Of a stretch of DNA of 64,000 bases, positions 27,276-36,347 are shown piece after piece (position 1 is the first letter of the stretch; the number at the start of each line of letters is the position of its first letter). The translations under genes and the position numbers were made by a program. The notes under the pieces are model-generated. The model made no database searches. It had not been told where the DNA came from and saw only the letters and a list, made by a program, of their open reading frames with translations. Origin of the DNA: Flavobacterium sp. AG291 (GTDB taxonomy: Bacteria; Bacteroidota; Bacteroidia; Flavobacteriales; Flavobacteriaceae); assembly GCF_003350375.1 (NCBI RefSeq), contig NZ_QQAR01000002.1, positions 1 to 64,000 on the forward strand. The letters are read 5' to 3'.

Positions 27276-27303
27276 AAAGCAGTCTTATGGCTGCTTTTTT
27301 GTT
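27276..27303 (+). terminator. Rho-independent terminator of acs
   Basis: Seven-base-pair hairpin AAAGCAG / CTGCTTT, eight-base loop, followed by a T-run. The in-frame ATG at 27287 lies in this loop and was rejected as a start for the DinB gene. Confidence 0.75.
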
Positions 27304-27319
27304 TTTTAAACGTAAAATT

Positions 27320-27769
27320 ATGAAACTATTTTTTGTGCAAGGCCTGGAATACACATTTCATTTTAACAATAAAGTTATTGATGCTTTAACTGAAATCAAT
27401 AACCCGCCTGTAAAATCAGTAAAACTGATTAATCACATTGTTAACTCGCATGAGATATGGAATTCAAGAATTGAAGATAAAAATCACAATGTTGATGTTT
27501 GGGGGATAAGTCCTCTTCAGGATTTGAAAGCAATTAACGAAGTGAATTATTATAATTCTCTTGCCATAATTGGTAATTTAGATTTTGATAGACAAATTAA
27601 ATATACTAATACTAAAGGACAAACTTATATTAATAGTATACAGGATATTTTATTCCATGTAATAAATCATTCCACATACCACAGGGGACAAATCGCTTCA
27701 GATTTTAAAAATAATGATATAACGCCTTTAGTGACAGATTATATTTTTTATAAAATATCAGAAATTTAG
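27320..27769 (+). CDS. DinB-like metal-binding four-helix protein
   Basis: A 149-residue DinB/YfiT-like protein. The three metal-binding histidines are visible: His in 'HIVNSHEIW' (about residue 39) and the pair in 'HVINHSTYHRGQ' near residues 115-125. These four-helix-bundle proteins bind a divalent metal; some are thiol transferases, most have no known reaction. Start at 27320 fits the homology ('LFFVQGLEYTFHFNNKV'). It converges on the exonuclease gene with a four-base overlap. Confidence 0.82.
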   Translation: MKLFFVQGLEYTFHFNNKVIDALTEINNPPVKSVKLINHIVNSHEIWNSRIEDKNHNVDVWGISPLQDLKAINEVNYYNSLAIIGNLDFDRQIKYTNTKGQTYINSIQDILFHVINHSTYHRGQIASDFKNNDITPLVTDYIFYKISEI

Positions 27770-28374
27770 TCCCTGATACCCAATTTATTTCTTAGTTTTA
27801 AAAAAATAAGTGATGTTATATATGCGTTTCCGGATGCTGTATGCATTTCATTTTTTTTAACCTTAAGCATATCACAAACTTCATCAAGGCTTGATTGAGA
27901 ATCTTCCGGTAAATTCTTCCATCTTTGATATAAAACGTTTGTATCCATAAATTGATTCCTAACCCTGCCTAAATCCAGACGTTTTAAGGCGAAATTAAGC
28001 ATCTCAATATCAAGATTTATATTATGTCCAACCAATGTAGAGTCTTTTATAAAATTTAGAAAGCGAATCATTGCTTCAGCTTCTACAACTTTTTCTGCAC
28101 TTTCTTTTATTACTGTTTTTTGAGAAGTAGGTTGTGTACTGAATTTTTCCTGGAGTAATACAACTTCAAAAAAATCACCTACAGCAATAGAATTATTACT
28201 TAATCCAATTGCTCCAATAGATAATATTACATCTTCTTTCCAGTCCTGACCGGTTGTTTCCATATCAAAAACTACATAACGCTTTTCACTATTTCCTTCA
28301 TCATTATCGAAAAGGGAAACATAATTTTTCCAGAATTGCGGGAGATTATTTCCAGTAAGCCAGTCAAATGCCAT
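27766..28374 (-). CDS. DnaQ-like 3'-5' exonuclease
   Basis: A 202-residue DEDD-family exonuclease. Exo I 'VVFDMETTG', Exo II in 'LVGHNINLDIEMLNFAL' and Exo III with 'SLDEVCDMLKV...HTASGNAYITSLIFLKL' (His-x4-Asp type replaced partly, as 'HTASGNA') are visible. In the last motif the expected Asp of 'H...D' reads Asn, which deserves a check. It follows the DUF294 sensor gene by two bases, so they are cotranscribed. Confidence 0.85.
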   Translation of the reverse strand: MAFDWLTGNNLPQFWKNYVSLFDNDEGNSEKRYVVFDMETTGQDWKEDVILSIGAIGLSNNSIAVGDFFEVVLLQEKFSTQPTSQKTVIKESAEKVVEAEAMIRFLNFIKDSTLVGHNINLDIEMLNFALKRLDLGRVRNQFMDTNVLYQRWKNLPEDSQSSLDEVCDMLKVKKNEMHTASGNAYITSLIFLKLRNKLGIRD

Positions 28375-28376
28375 GA

Positions 28377-30296
28377 TTAATTGATATAAGTTATAGAAAA
28401 TCTGTTTTTAATAATATCCTGAATTTCATTAATTGGCTCAATAAAATTTTTAAGTTTTCCTTTATCGGTTTTAGATAGTTCATTTATATCAATGTATCTA
28501 CCGTCAGAATCATTAGTCAAACCTTCTTCGGTCCTAAAGCGCATAAGTGTGTTATAGGCTTCAGCGCATTCTTCATAAAGCTCTGCGTTTTTTGGTTCAA
28601 GCTCCGCAAGTTGTTTAAAACGATGATAAGTATTCGTTACTTCAAGTAAATTATGGCTTAATGCTAATGCTCTTGCAGAGTCTATTAATGGCTCAAGAGC
28701 ACGGGCTTTAATATCAAACTTGTCTTTATGATCACCATCACCTTCAAGTAAAAACTGTCTGAAAAAGCCCAGAGCAGGAGGATTTCGAAGAGTATCAGCC
28801 GCAAGAAATCCGAAGAACTTTTTATTATGCCCCATATTATTTCGGATATTTTCCATTAATGCATCTTCAATATCCGGAGCGCCATAAATAAAGTCAAAAT
28901 CAAAAAAAGCTGTACTAACTTCAACTCCTTTTTCAGCTGGGGTATTAATCCAGCTGTTGTATTGTTTTATCCAGCCTGACAAAGATTTACACCAAAGTGA
29001 ATTGCTTGCAAGTAATCCCTTTGGAGATGGTTCGTAGCCAACCTTTTCAAGAAATTCATTTACACTTTCTGCCAATTCAAGAAAATATGATTTTACATTA
29101 TCATAGATTTCAGGCTCAACATCTTCAAAAATTAAAGCGTTACCCTGATCCGTTTTTAATAATTGTTCTTTTCTGCCCTGGCTACCAATATTTACCCAGG
29201 TAAAGAGAGCAGGAGGAGGGGTGCCCATTTTTTCCACTGACAATTCTATTGCCCTACGGGTTAGCTCAATATTAATTTCAGCTACTATATTTGATATGTG
29301 TGAAATAGGAATATTAGTATCGATTGAATTCTGGATAAGGTCGGTAAGTTTTTCGCGTACATATTTCAGTTCTTTAGCATTACCGGCTCGGCGTGTTTGT
29401 TTTAAAAGTACTCCTGGAGTATTTGATTGGGCAGCAATAACATCGTGTTCACTGATTATACCTGTTATGGCAGATTTATTACTACCGTCTTTTGTTACAC
29501 ATAAATGACCAACGCCATGTTTTAGCATTACCATTTGCGCCTCCGCTACAGAAATATTTTCCGGTACAGTTATTACAGGGCTTTTCATTATTGTTCGGGC
29601 ATCTATATCAATAGGGTATTGCCCTGTTGCAATTTTTGCTCTCAAGTCCCTGTCTGTAATTATACCTATTGGTAATTGGTTTTGTTCTATAATTACACTT
29701 CCAATAGCACTGTTAGCCATTGTTTTAGCAATAAATCTCAAAACGTCATCGGGATTGGCAGTAATAGGATTTTTTGTGTATTTAATAGGCTGATAGTATT
29801 GTAAGTCGGCAACCTGATCGCTAACAATCATATTTTCCGATATAAGCTTACCTTTACGTTCTTTATCGTATGGATTGCGTGTTTGAGAAGCAAAGCTTTC
29901 CAGGAAAAAAGAAAGAATGTTTTGGTTTGAGAATATATAAGGTTCAAAAAAAGCTATAGGAATTGCAATGATGATAGATTCTTCTCTGGATTTTGCAGAC
30001 ATTAAGTAGTATTCTTTTGCAAAATAAGGTCTTAACCCTAATATATCACCTTCATCACATTTATCAATTAATGTTTCTTCAGCATCAGAAGTTATTGAAA
30101 GACCAATAGCCCCATTTTTAATAATATAAAAATCATTGTGAACTGAATCTCCTCCTTTAAATAATATCTGATTCTTATCAAGATAAATAATCCTTGACTG
30201 TTCAGCTATATTTACAAGTTCAGCATTTTCGAGTATTTCGAAAGGAGGGAAGTGTTTCAGAAAATCAGCAATACTTTGGGCGACAGGGTTTTTCAT
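28377..30296 (-). CDS. cNMP-binding/CBS/DUF294 nucleotidyltransferase-like signalling protein
   Basis: A 639-residue multidomain protein. An N-terminal cyclic-nucleotide-binding domain (about residues 15-130) is followed by paired CBS domains (about 175-295) and a DUF294 GlnD-type nucleotidyltransferase (about 330-450) with its C-terminal domain (460-610). The nucleotidyltransferase motif reads 'GSQGRKEQLLKTDQGNALIF'; in the usual motif TDQDN the second Asp is present, here it is Gly. Cytosolic. It precedes the DnaQ-like gene and lies next to acs, as in several other phyla, which hints at a role in acetate or energy signalling. Confidence 0.88.
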   Translation of the reverse strand: MKNPVAQSIADFLKHFPPFEILENAELVNIAEQSRIIYLDKNQILFKGGDSVHNDFYIIKNGAIGLSITSDAEETLIDKCDEGDILGLRPYFAKEYYLMSAKSREESIIIAIPIAFFEPYIFSNQNILSFFLESFASQTRNPYDKERKGKLISENMIVSDQVADLQYYQPIKYTKNPITANPDDVLRFIAKTMANSAIGSVIIEQNQLPIGIITDRDLRAKIATGQYPIDIDARTIMKSPVITVPENISVAEAQMVMLKHGVGHLCVTKDGSNKSAITGIISEHDVIAAQSNTPGVLLKQTRRAGNAKELKYVREKLTDLIQNSIDTNIPISHISNIVAEINIELTRRAIELSVEKMGTPPPALFTWVNIGSQGRKEQLLKTDQGNALIFEDVEPEIYDNVKSYFLELAESVNEFLEKVGYEPSPKGLLASNSLWCKSLSGWIKQYNSWINTPAEKGVEVSTAFFDFDFIYGAPDIEDALMENIRNNMGHNKKFFGFLAADTLRNPPALGFFRQFLLEGDGDHKDKFDIKARALEPLIDSARALALSHNLLEVTNTYHRFKQLAELEPKNAELYEECAEAYNTLMRFRTEEGLTNDSDGRYIDINELSKTDKGKLKNFIEPINEIQDIIKNRFSITYIN

Positions 30297-30443
30297 ATAT
30301 AATCAAATGAGATTTAAAAGTAATGTTTTTTGGGAATCTATAAAAGAAAATAGCTACAGTAAAAATCTCAAAGCTTTGTTAAAATTTTAAATTAGTTGAT
30401 AATCTGCTTAAATTTACAAAATAACTATAATCAATTTTTTAAA

Positions 30444-30950
30444 ATGAAATTTACTACAAAGTTTACGATTCTGATTTTCTCTGTATTTTTTACAATTGGT
30501 GCATTCGCACAGGATAAAAAGCCAGCAAGTCCTGCTGCAACAGCAAAAGGTAATATTAGCGGTGCCAATATTACGATAGAATACAGCAGCCCGTTTGTAA
30601 AAGGAAGAACAATCTGGGGAGAATTAGTTCCTTACGGAAAAGTTTGGCGTGCCGGTGCTAATGCACCAACAACAATTGAAACTGATAAAAACCTTAAAAT
30701 TGAAGGTAAAGAATTAGCTGCAGGAAAATATTCAATTTATGTAATTCCTGAAAATGGATCGGCTACAGTAATTTTTGGAAAAGATCCTAAAATGAGTGCT
30801 TACAATTATGATGAAGCTAAAGATGCTTTAAGAGTTCAGGTAAAAACAAGAAAATCTTCTAAAATGAATGAAAGTCTTGTTTATAACATAAACAAAAATA
30901 ATATAACGTTAAGCTGGGAAAACATAGATATACCGGTATCTGTTAAATAA
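30444..30950 (+). CDS. DUF2911 exported protein
   Basis: A 168-residue secreted protein with a signal peptide (residues 1-22, cleavage after 'IGAFAQ'). The DUF2911 core has 'ITIEYSSPFVKGRTIWGELVPYGKVWRAGANAPTTI', 'LAAGKYSIYVIP' and the C-terminal 'NNITLSWENIDIPV'. Function unknown; common in Bacteroidota periplasm. Start at 30444 was chosen because it begins the signal peptide. A second, longer DUF2911 protein lies at 59284-60138. Confidence 0.9.
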   Translation: MKFTTKFTILIFSVFFTIGAFAQDKKPASPAATAKGNISGANITIEYSSPFVKGRTIWGELVPYGKVWRAGANAPTTIETDKNLKIEGKELAAGKYSIYVIPENGSATVIFGKDPKMSAYNYDEAKDALRVQVKTRKSSKMNESLVYNINKNNITLSWENIDIPVSVK

Positions 30951-30971
30951 TAAGGCTTACATAATTCAGAG

Positions 30972-30998
30972 CGGCATTGATATTCAATGCCGTTTTTT
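30972..30998 (+). terminator. Rho-independent terminator
   Basis: Perfect nine-base-pair hairpin CGGCATTGA / TCAATGCCG with a three-base loop, followed by six T. Confidence 0.85.
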
Positions 30999-31061
30999 AT
31001 TTAATATATTCAGTTATTATTTTACATAATATATATTATAAGTCAATATAGATGGTAAGAA

Positions 31062-31080
31062 TAGCGGGATAAACCCGCTA
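31062..31080 (-). terminator. Possible terminator hairpin
   Basis: Seven-base-pair hairpin TAGCGGG / CCCGCTA directly after the stop of the minus-strand gene. It lacks a T-run on the minus strand, so it is weak. Confidence 0.35.
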
Positions 31081-31088
31081 AAATGTCT

Positions 31089-31502
31089 TTATTTTTTTAC
31101 TTCTCCAGTATAAACGAATTTATCACCCTGATAAGCTGTTACTTGAACTACACCGTCTTTTCTGGTTTGCATGGCATAACCAAACACAGTATTGTTTGGA
31201 AATCTTATATAATATAATTGCTCTACAAATGTTGTTGCCGGTTTTTTCATTTTAAATCTAAATTCTCCGTCCGCCATAATTTTAAGCGTAAATTTTTCAG
31301 TTTCTGCAACTGTATATTGAAGTTCTCCACCAACATAATGTTCTGTTACAGTTTCCGGCAACGCAGGGAAATCTTTAAAAGAAATTCCTTTTTTTAGAAT
31401 TGAATACAGCTCATAATTTTTAATTGATAATGGCACAGATTTATCCTGGGCATTCATGTTAAAGGCCAAAGCCAACAGTAAACAGATTAATAGTTTTTTC
31501 AT
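31089..31502 (-). CDS. Small exported hypothetical protein
   Basis: A 137-residue protein with a clear signal peptide (residues 1-18, 'KKLLICLLLALAFNMNAQ'). The mature part is beta-rich with 'HYVGGELQYTVAETEKF' and 'TVFGYAMQTRKDGVVQVTAYQG'. I do not recognise a family. Presumably periplasmic. Single gene, no obvious promoter match. Confidence 0.72.
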   Translation of the reverse strand: MKKLLICLLLALAFNMNAQDKSVPLSIKNYELYSILKKGISFKDFPALPETVTEHYVGGELQYTVAETEKFTLKIMADGEFRFKMKKPATTFVEQLYYIRFPNNTVFGYAMQTRKDGVVQVTAYQGDKFVYTGEVKK

Positions 31503-31664
31503 TTTGGTTTATTAGATTTTATTTTCAGTAAATATAAAATTTTTATAAATCCTTTAAAAATTATGTTGTCTTTAAATATGTAGTTTTAACTGCTAAATAA
31601 AATGTAATATCAAAACGCCTGTAGCGTTTGTAAATTGTAAATCATCAAATCAATATTTAACATA

Positions 31665-32243
31665 ATGTCTGAAAAAGTAAAAATTGAATCAACAGTACTA
31701 TTATCTGACAACTGGGGAAAACTTAATAAGGTTACATATAAATATCAGCTTAAGGACGGAAGCTGGCAAACTCAGGAACGTGAAGTTTATAATCGCGGCA
31801 ATGGCGCTGTAATTTTACTATATAACAAAAACAAAGGAACTGTAATTTTAACCAGACAGTTTAGATTGCCTACATGGTTTAATGGAAATACAGACGGACA
31901 AATGATCGAAGCCTGTGCAGGGATGCTTGACGAAATGGATCCTGAAGATTGTATTAAAAAAGAAACTGAAGAAGAAACCGGCTATAATTTATCTGACGTA
32001 AGAAAAATTATGGAAGTGTATATGTCTCCGGGATCTGTCACAGAAATTCTTTATTTTTTCGTTGGCGCGTATTCAGATGATATGAAAACCGGAACAGGCG
32101 GTGGATTAGATAATGAGCAGGAAAATATTGAAGTACTTGAACTTAATTTTAATGATTCATTAAGGATGATCGAAACCGGAGAAATTATGGATGCTAAAAC
32201 AATAATGCTTCTTCAGTATGCTAAAATTCATGATTTAGTTTAA
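31665..32243 (+). CDS. nudK: GDP-mannose pyrophosphatase (NudK-like Nudix hydrolase)
   Basis: A 192-residue Nudix hydrolase of the ADP-ribose/GDP-mannose branch. The Nudix box is in 'ACAGMLDEMDPEDCIKKETE' followed by 'EETGY' (residues 85-109). An N-terminal dimerisation strand pair and 'YMSPGSVTEILYFFVGAY' match the NudK subfamily, in which a loop carries the extra catalytic Glu. It should hydrolyse GDP-mannose to GMP and mannose-1-phosphate. Single gene. Confidence 0.82.
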   Translation: MSEKVKIESTVLLSDNWGKLNKVTYKYQLKDGSWQTQEREVYNRGNGAVILLYNKNKGTVILTRQFRLPTWFNGNTDGQMIEACAGMLDEMDPEDCIKKETEEETGYNLSDVRKIMEVYMSPGSVTEILYFFVGAYSDDMKTGTGGGLDNEQENIEVLELNFNDSLRMIETGEIMDAKTIMLLQYAKIHDLV

Positions 32244-32301
32244 CACTATTTTTATTAGTGACTGTAAGTAATTGCTTATTTTTATAATAAAAACCATCCT
32301 T

Positions 32302-34605
32302 ATGGACATTACATTCAATAACAATCCTAAACTTAGTATATTAATTCCTGTTTTTTATGTAGCATGGCAGGATGATTTCCTTACTAAAAAAGAATTTTCT
32401 GCGTTGGCAGGATTCATAAATAATCAGGAATGGCTCACAAAAGCTGAAAAAGACTTTCTTAAAACAAAAATAGATTATATCTCCCCTCCTAGCCGTTCAG
32501 AATTCTTTAAATGGAAAGAAAAAATTGATACTTTAATTAATAAATCCAATCCTGCTAATCTTACAGAATTAGGCATTCTTATAGCTAATTCGGAAAGACC
32601 TGCACTAACAGAAGATGATATCCTTAAAATTGCCCCTGCTTTTGCAAAGATGGAATCTGAACTGGGAATTATGGGACAGGAGGCTATTGCCGGATTGAAA
32701 TCTAAAACGGATACTATAACTACTAAATATGGTACTGTTAAAAGCTTTGATGTAAATAAGTTAACGGAGCTACTCGATGGAGATCAATCAGTTCATATTA
32801 ATAAGGTAAAAAGAATCATTTCTTCACCAGAATTTAGGCTGGCAACCATTTCAGATACAGCTGAGTATCGTGAAAGAGTACTTGATTGGTGTAAAATACT
32901 GGCTAAAGAAGGAATGGGAAATTATGCCTATCCTAAAGAATATGGAGGCAAAGCCGATATAGAAGGCTATTTTTCAATAATGGAGACGTTAAGTTATCAC
33001 GATTTAAGTCTTGTGATAAAATTTGGTGTTCAGTTTGGACTTTGGGGAATGAGTATACTATCTCTGGGAACTGAAAAACATTACGCTAAATACCTTAAAG
33101 ATGTTGGCACATTAAACCTACCAGGCGGATTTGCTATGACAGAAACACATCATGGCTCGAATGTAAAAGGTGTACAGACAACAGCTGTTTATAATCATAA
33201 AGACAGGACGTTTACAATCAACACTCCTGAAAAATACGACCGTAAAGAATATATAGGCAATACAGCTAATCATGGTGAGATGGTTACTGTTTTTGCTAAA
33301 CTGATCATCGATGAAAAAGATTATGGTGTTAATGCTTTTATAGTGCCAATTCGTGATAAAAATAAAAATGTACTTGAAGGTGTAACTATTGAAGATTGTG
33401 GTCATAAAATGGGGCTAAACGGGGTTGATAATGGGATTTTAACTTTTAAGAATGTCATTATACCTTATGATAATATGCTAGATCGTTTTGCTCAGGTAAA
33501 TGAAAATGGAGAATTTGAAAGCCCTATACCGAGTGATAACAGACGTTTCTTTACAATGTTAGGAACACTTGTTGGAGGAAGGATTGGAATTCCGCGTTCA
33601 GCATTAGCCGCCGCTAAGACAGGCTTAACTATTGCTGTAAAATATGGTGATAAGCGTAGGCAATTTGGCCCCGATGGAGGCCTTGAAGTTCCCATTCTTA
33701 ATTACAGAATGCATCAGAAGAGATTAATGCCTTATTTAGCAAATGCTTACGCAATTCATTTTGGTTTGCAATATCTTACTAAGCGCTTTGTAAATAGAAA
33801 AGAAGAAGAAATGCAGGAAATTGAAGCCTTGGCGGCAGGCATGAAGTCATATTCCACATGGAATACAAGGGGCACACTTCAGGAGTGTCGTGAAGCTTGT
33901 GGTGGTAAAGGATATCTTTCAGAAAACAGGATAGATGATCTTAAAAATGACACAGAAATATATACTACTTTTGAAGGTGATAATACAGTGTTAATGCAGC
34001 TTACTGCTAAAAACCGTTTGGGTGAGTTCCGTAAGCAATTTGGTCAAATGAGTGTATCCGGTATATTTAATTACGTATTGGACCAGGCAAAGACATCTAT
34101 CACTGAAAAGAATCCTTTTGCAACCCGAAACACCGATGATTCTCATCTTAAAGATAAAGAATTCCACACTCATGCTTTCCGTTACAGGGAGAATGAGATA
34201 GTCAGTTCAGCTGCAAAAAGATTTAAAAAACTTGTAGATAACGGTTTAGATGCTTTTGATGCCGCTAATGTAATGCATCCTCATATGATTCAGATTGCTG
34301 ACAGTTATCTTGACCGTATTTTTCTGGAGCAGTTTCAGGATAAGTTATCTACTATTACCGATGAAGGAATTAAGGAAGTAATGGAACGTGTGTATAATCT
34401 ATTTGCATTAAATAAAATTGAAGAGCATAAAGCCTGGTATCTTGAACAGGGTTACATGGAAGGCGTTAAAACTAAAGCTGTGCGCAAGCTTGTGAGTCAG
34501 TTATGTTGGGAAATCAGGCAGGATGCTGTTCCTCTGGTTGATGCTTTTAACATACCGGATAGTTGTCTTGGTGCTATTGTAACTAATAAAGCTGCTGAAG
34601 CCTAA
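32302..34605 (+). CDS. Acyl-CoA dehydrogenase/oxidase-like flavoprotein
   Basis: A 767-residue FAD enzyme much longer than a standard acyl-CoA dehydrogenase (about 380). Residues about 130-600 carry the acyl-CoA dehydrogenase fold: 'GGFAMTETHHGSNVKGVQTT' (FAD/substrate loop), 'KMGLNGVDNGILTF', 'KRRQFGP' and the catalytic Glu in 'TFEGDNTVLMQ'. The last motif is that of peroxisomal acyl-CoA oxidases, with extra N- and C-terminal helical parts. It should desaturate acyl-CoA in fatty acid degradation; whether it uses oxygen or an electron-transfer protein is unclear. The stop overlaps menC (convergent). Confidence 0.87.
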   Translation: MDITFNNNPKLSILIPVFYVAWQDDFLTKKEFSALAGFINNQEWLTKAEKDFLKTKIDYISPPSRSEFFKWKEKIDTLINKSNPANLTELGILIANSERPALTEDDILKIAPAFAKMESELGIMGQEAIAGLKSKTDTITTKYGTVKSFDVNKLTELLDGDQSVHINKVKRIISSPEFRLATISDTAEYRERVLDWCKILAKEGMGNYAYPKEYGGKADIEGYFSIMETLSYHDLSLVIKFGVQFGLWGMSILSLGTEKHYAKYLKDVGTLNLPGGFAMTETHHGSNVKGVQTTAVYNHKDRTFTINTPEKYDRKEYIGNTANHGEMVTVFAKLIIDEKDYGVNAFIVPIRDKNKNVLEGVTIEDCGHKMGLNGVDNGILTFKNVIIPYDNMLDRFAQVNENGEFESPIPSDNRRFFTMLGTLVGGRIGIPRSALAAAKTGLTIAVKYGDKRRQFGPDGGLEVPILNYRMHQKRLMPYLANAYAIHFGLQYLTKRFVNRKEEEMQEIEALAAGMKSYSTWNTRGTLQECREACGGKGYLSENRIDDLKNDTEIYTTFEGDNTVLMQLTAKNRLGEFRKQFGQMSVSGIFNYVLDQAKTSITEKNPFATRNTDDSHLKDKEFHTHAFRYRENEIVSSAAKRFKKLVDNGLDAFDAANVMHPHMIQIADSYLDRIFLEQFQDKLSTITDEGIKEVMERVYNLFALNKIEEHKAWYLEQGYMEGVKTKAVRKLVSQLCWEIRQDAVPLVDAFNIPDSCLGAIVTNKAAEA

Positions 34606-35636
34606 AAATTAACCTGCCATATAATATCAGGATTATAAATTAATTTTCCATTGACAACCTCCAACGGCGAGTCAAAATTATTTGTATATAGTGATCCTGT
34701 ACCTAAACCCTGTGGCATTGGGTTGTTTTGAAGAAATGTCCATTGTGCAATTGCATTGAGGCCAATATTACTCTCAAGCGCAGAAGTTATCCACCAGCCA
34801 ATATTCATTTTTTCTGCTATATCAATCCACTCTCGGGAACCACGGAAACCACCTATGAGACTTGGTTTTAAAATTATATACTGAGGCTTTATTTTTTGAA
34901 GTAAGGCCTCTTTATTTTTATATCCAAATACACCGATAAGCTCTTCATCCAAAGCGATAGGAAAGGGTGTTTTATTACAAAGATTAGTCATTAAATCAAA
35001 CTGACCTTGTTTCACAGGTTGTTCAATGCTATGTAATTGAAATGTATTAAGTTGTATTAATTTATCTAATGCATCTGTTGAGGAAAATGCACCATTAGCA
35101 TCTACACGGATTTCTATCTCTTCAGCACTAAAATTAGATCTTATGAAATCTAATAAATTGAGTTCTTTATCAAAATCAATAGCTCCGATCTTTAGTTTAA
35201 TACAATCAAATCCCTGCTGTAATTTTTCTTCAATTTGTTGTTTCATGTAGCTCTCCTCTCCCATCCAGACAAGGCCATTGATAGCAATACCTTTCGTTCC
35301 ATCAGTAAAAGCTGACGGAAATAAAAGATATGGATTATTTGATTTTAGAGATTGAAATGCCATTTCAAGTCCAAATTGAATTGATGGAAATTCGTTAAGG
35401 GAATTCCAAAGGTATTCTTCTCCTAAATGTATGTTTTCACAAGACCATTTTAGCTTTTCTTCATAATCCGGCCTGTCATCAATGCTTAGGGTTCGAAGTA
35501 TACCACACTCCCCTATTCCGGTTTTTCCATTATCTTCAAGGATAAGGAACCAGGTTTCTTTTTGAGTAAGAACGCCCCGCGATGTTCCGCTGGGGCGTTT
35601 AAAGTCAAGAATATATTTTTTGTATGATGCTTTCAT
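34602..35636 (-). CDS. menC: o-Succinylbenzoate synthase
   Basis: A 344-residue enolase-superfamily enzyme of menaquinone synthesis. The motif Lys-x-Lys in 'CIKLKIGA', the metal ligands in 'IRVDANGAF', 'IEQPV' and 'ALDEE', and the second catalytic Lys in 'IILKPSLIGG' are all present. It dehydrates SHCHC to o-succinylbenzoate. It is the last gene of the menB-menA-menC run, two bases after the beta-lactamase-fold hydrolase. menE is not adjacent. Confidence 0.93.
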   Translation of the reverse strand: MKASYKKYILDFKRPSGTSRGVLTQKETWFLILEDNGKTGIGECGILRTLSIDDRPDYEEKLKWSCENIHLGEEYLWNSLNEFPSIQFGLEMAFQSLKSNNPYLLFPSAFTDGTKGIAINGLVWMGEESYMKQQIEEKLQQGFDCIKLKIGAIDFDKELNLLDFIRSNFSAEEIEIRVDANGAFSSTDALDKLIQLNTFQLHSIEQPVKQGQFDLMTNLCNKTPFPIALDEELIGVFGYKNKEALLQKIKPQYIILKPSLIGGFRGSREWIDIAEKMNIGWWITSALESNIGLNAIAQWTFLQNNPMPQGLGTGSLYTNNFDSPLEVVNGKLIYNPDIIWQVNF

Positions 35637-35638
35637 TA

Positions 35639-36316
35639 TTAAAGCTCTAACGATTCTCCTATTTCAAGTAACATAAGGTCTTTTCCTTTATTGAAGAATT
35701 TTTTTATCGCATCGTCATGATTAATTTTAATGTATCCAAAAGTATCAAAGTGATAACCAAGTACTTTATCGCATTCAAGGAAATCGGATGCTATGATAGC
35801 GTCTTCAATATCCATAGTGAAGTTATTTCCAACCGGTAAAACCACAAGGTCAAGTTTTGTACGCATTGGAATCAGTTTCATATCAAATGTCACTGCTGTA
35901 TCTCCGGCGATATAAATATTTTTATGTTCACCTTCAATAACAAAACCTCCGGGATTACCACCATAAGAGCCATCAGGGAAAGAACTTGAGTGATGACCTA
36001 CAACGTATTTAACTTTACCAAAGTCAAAATTCCAGCTACCTCCATGATTCATAGGATGTACCTTATGCCCTTTTTTCTCAAAATAGCCTGTGATTTCAGC
36101 ATTAGAAACTATTACCGCACCAGTATTGTTAGCTATGGCATCAGCATCAAGAATATGGTCGCCGTGAGCATGCGTTAGCAGTATATAATCTGCTTTTAAC
36201 TGCATAATGTCAATATCTTTTGCAAGTTCGTTAGCGGAGATAAACGGGTCAACTATTAGGTGCTTGCCGCCTACCTCTATTCCTAAGCTTGCATGGCCGT
36301 AAAATGTAATTTTCAT
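35639..36316 (-). CDS. UPF0173-like metallo-beta-lactamase-fold hydrolase
   Basis: A 225-residue metal-dependent hydrolase. Metal ligands are visible in 'THAHGDHILDADAI' and 'AGDTAVTFDMKLI', with further His at 'GHHSSSFPDGS' and 'GYHFDTF'. Length and motifs match the UPF0173 group. Function unknown. Placed between menA and menC in the menaquinone run. Confidence 0.88.
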   Translation of the reverse strand: MKITFYGHASLGIEVGGKHLIVDPFISANELAKDIDIMQLKADYILLTHAHGDHILDADAIANNTGAVIVSNAEITGYFEKKGHKVHPMNHGGSWNFDFGKVKYVVGHHSSSFPDGSYGGNPGGFVIEGEHKNIYIAGDTAVTFDMKLIPMRTKLDLVVLPVGNNFTMDIEDAIIASDFLECDKVLGYHFDTFGYIKINHDDAIKKFFNKGKDLMLLEIGESLEL

Positions 36317-36347
36317 AAGAATGTTTTTTATTATTGGAATTATAAAA

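Noticed and set aside
27287..27319. ATG upstream of the DinB-like gene
   Set aside because: It lies in the loop of the acs terminator hairpin; the ATG at 27320 begins the conserved part.
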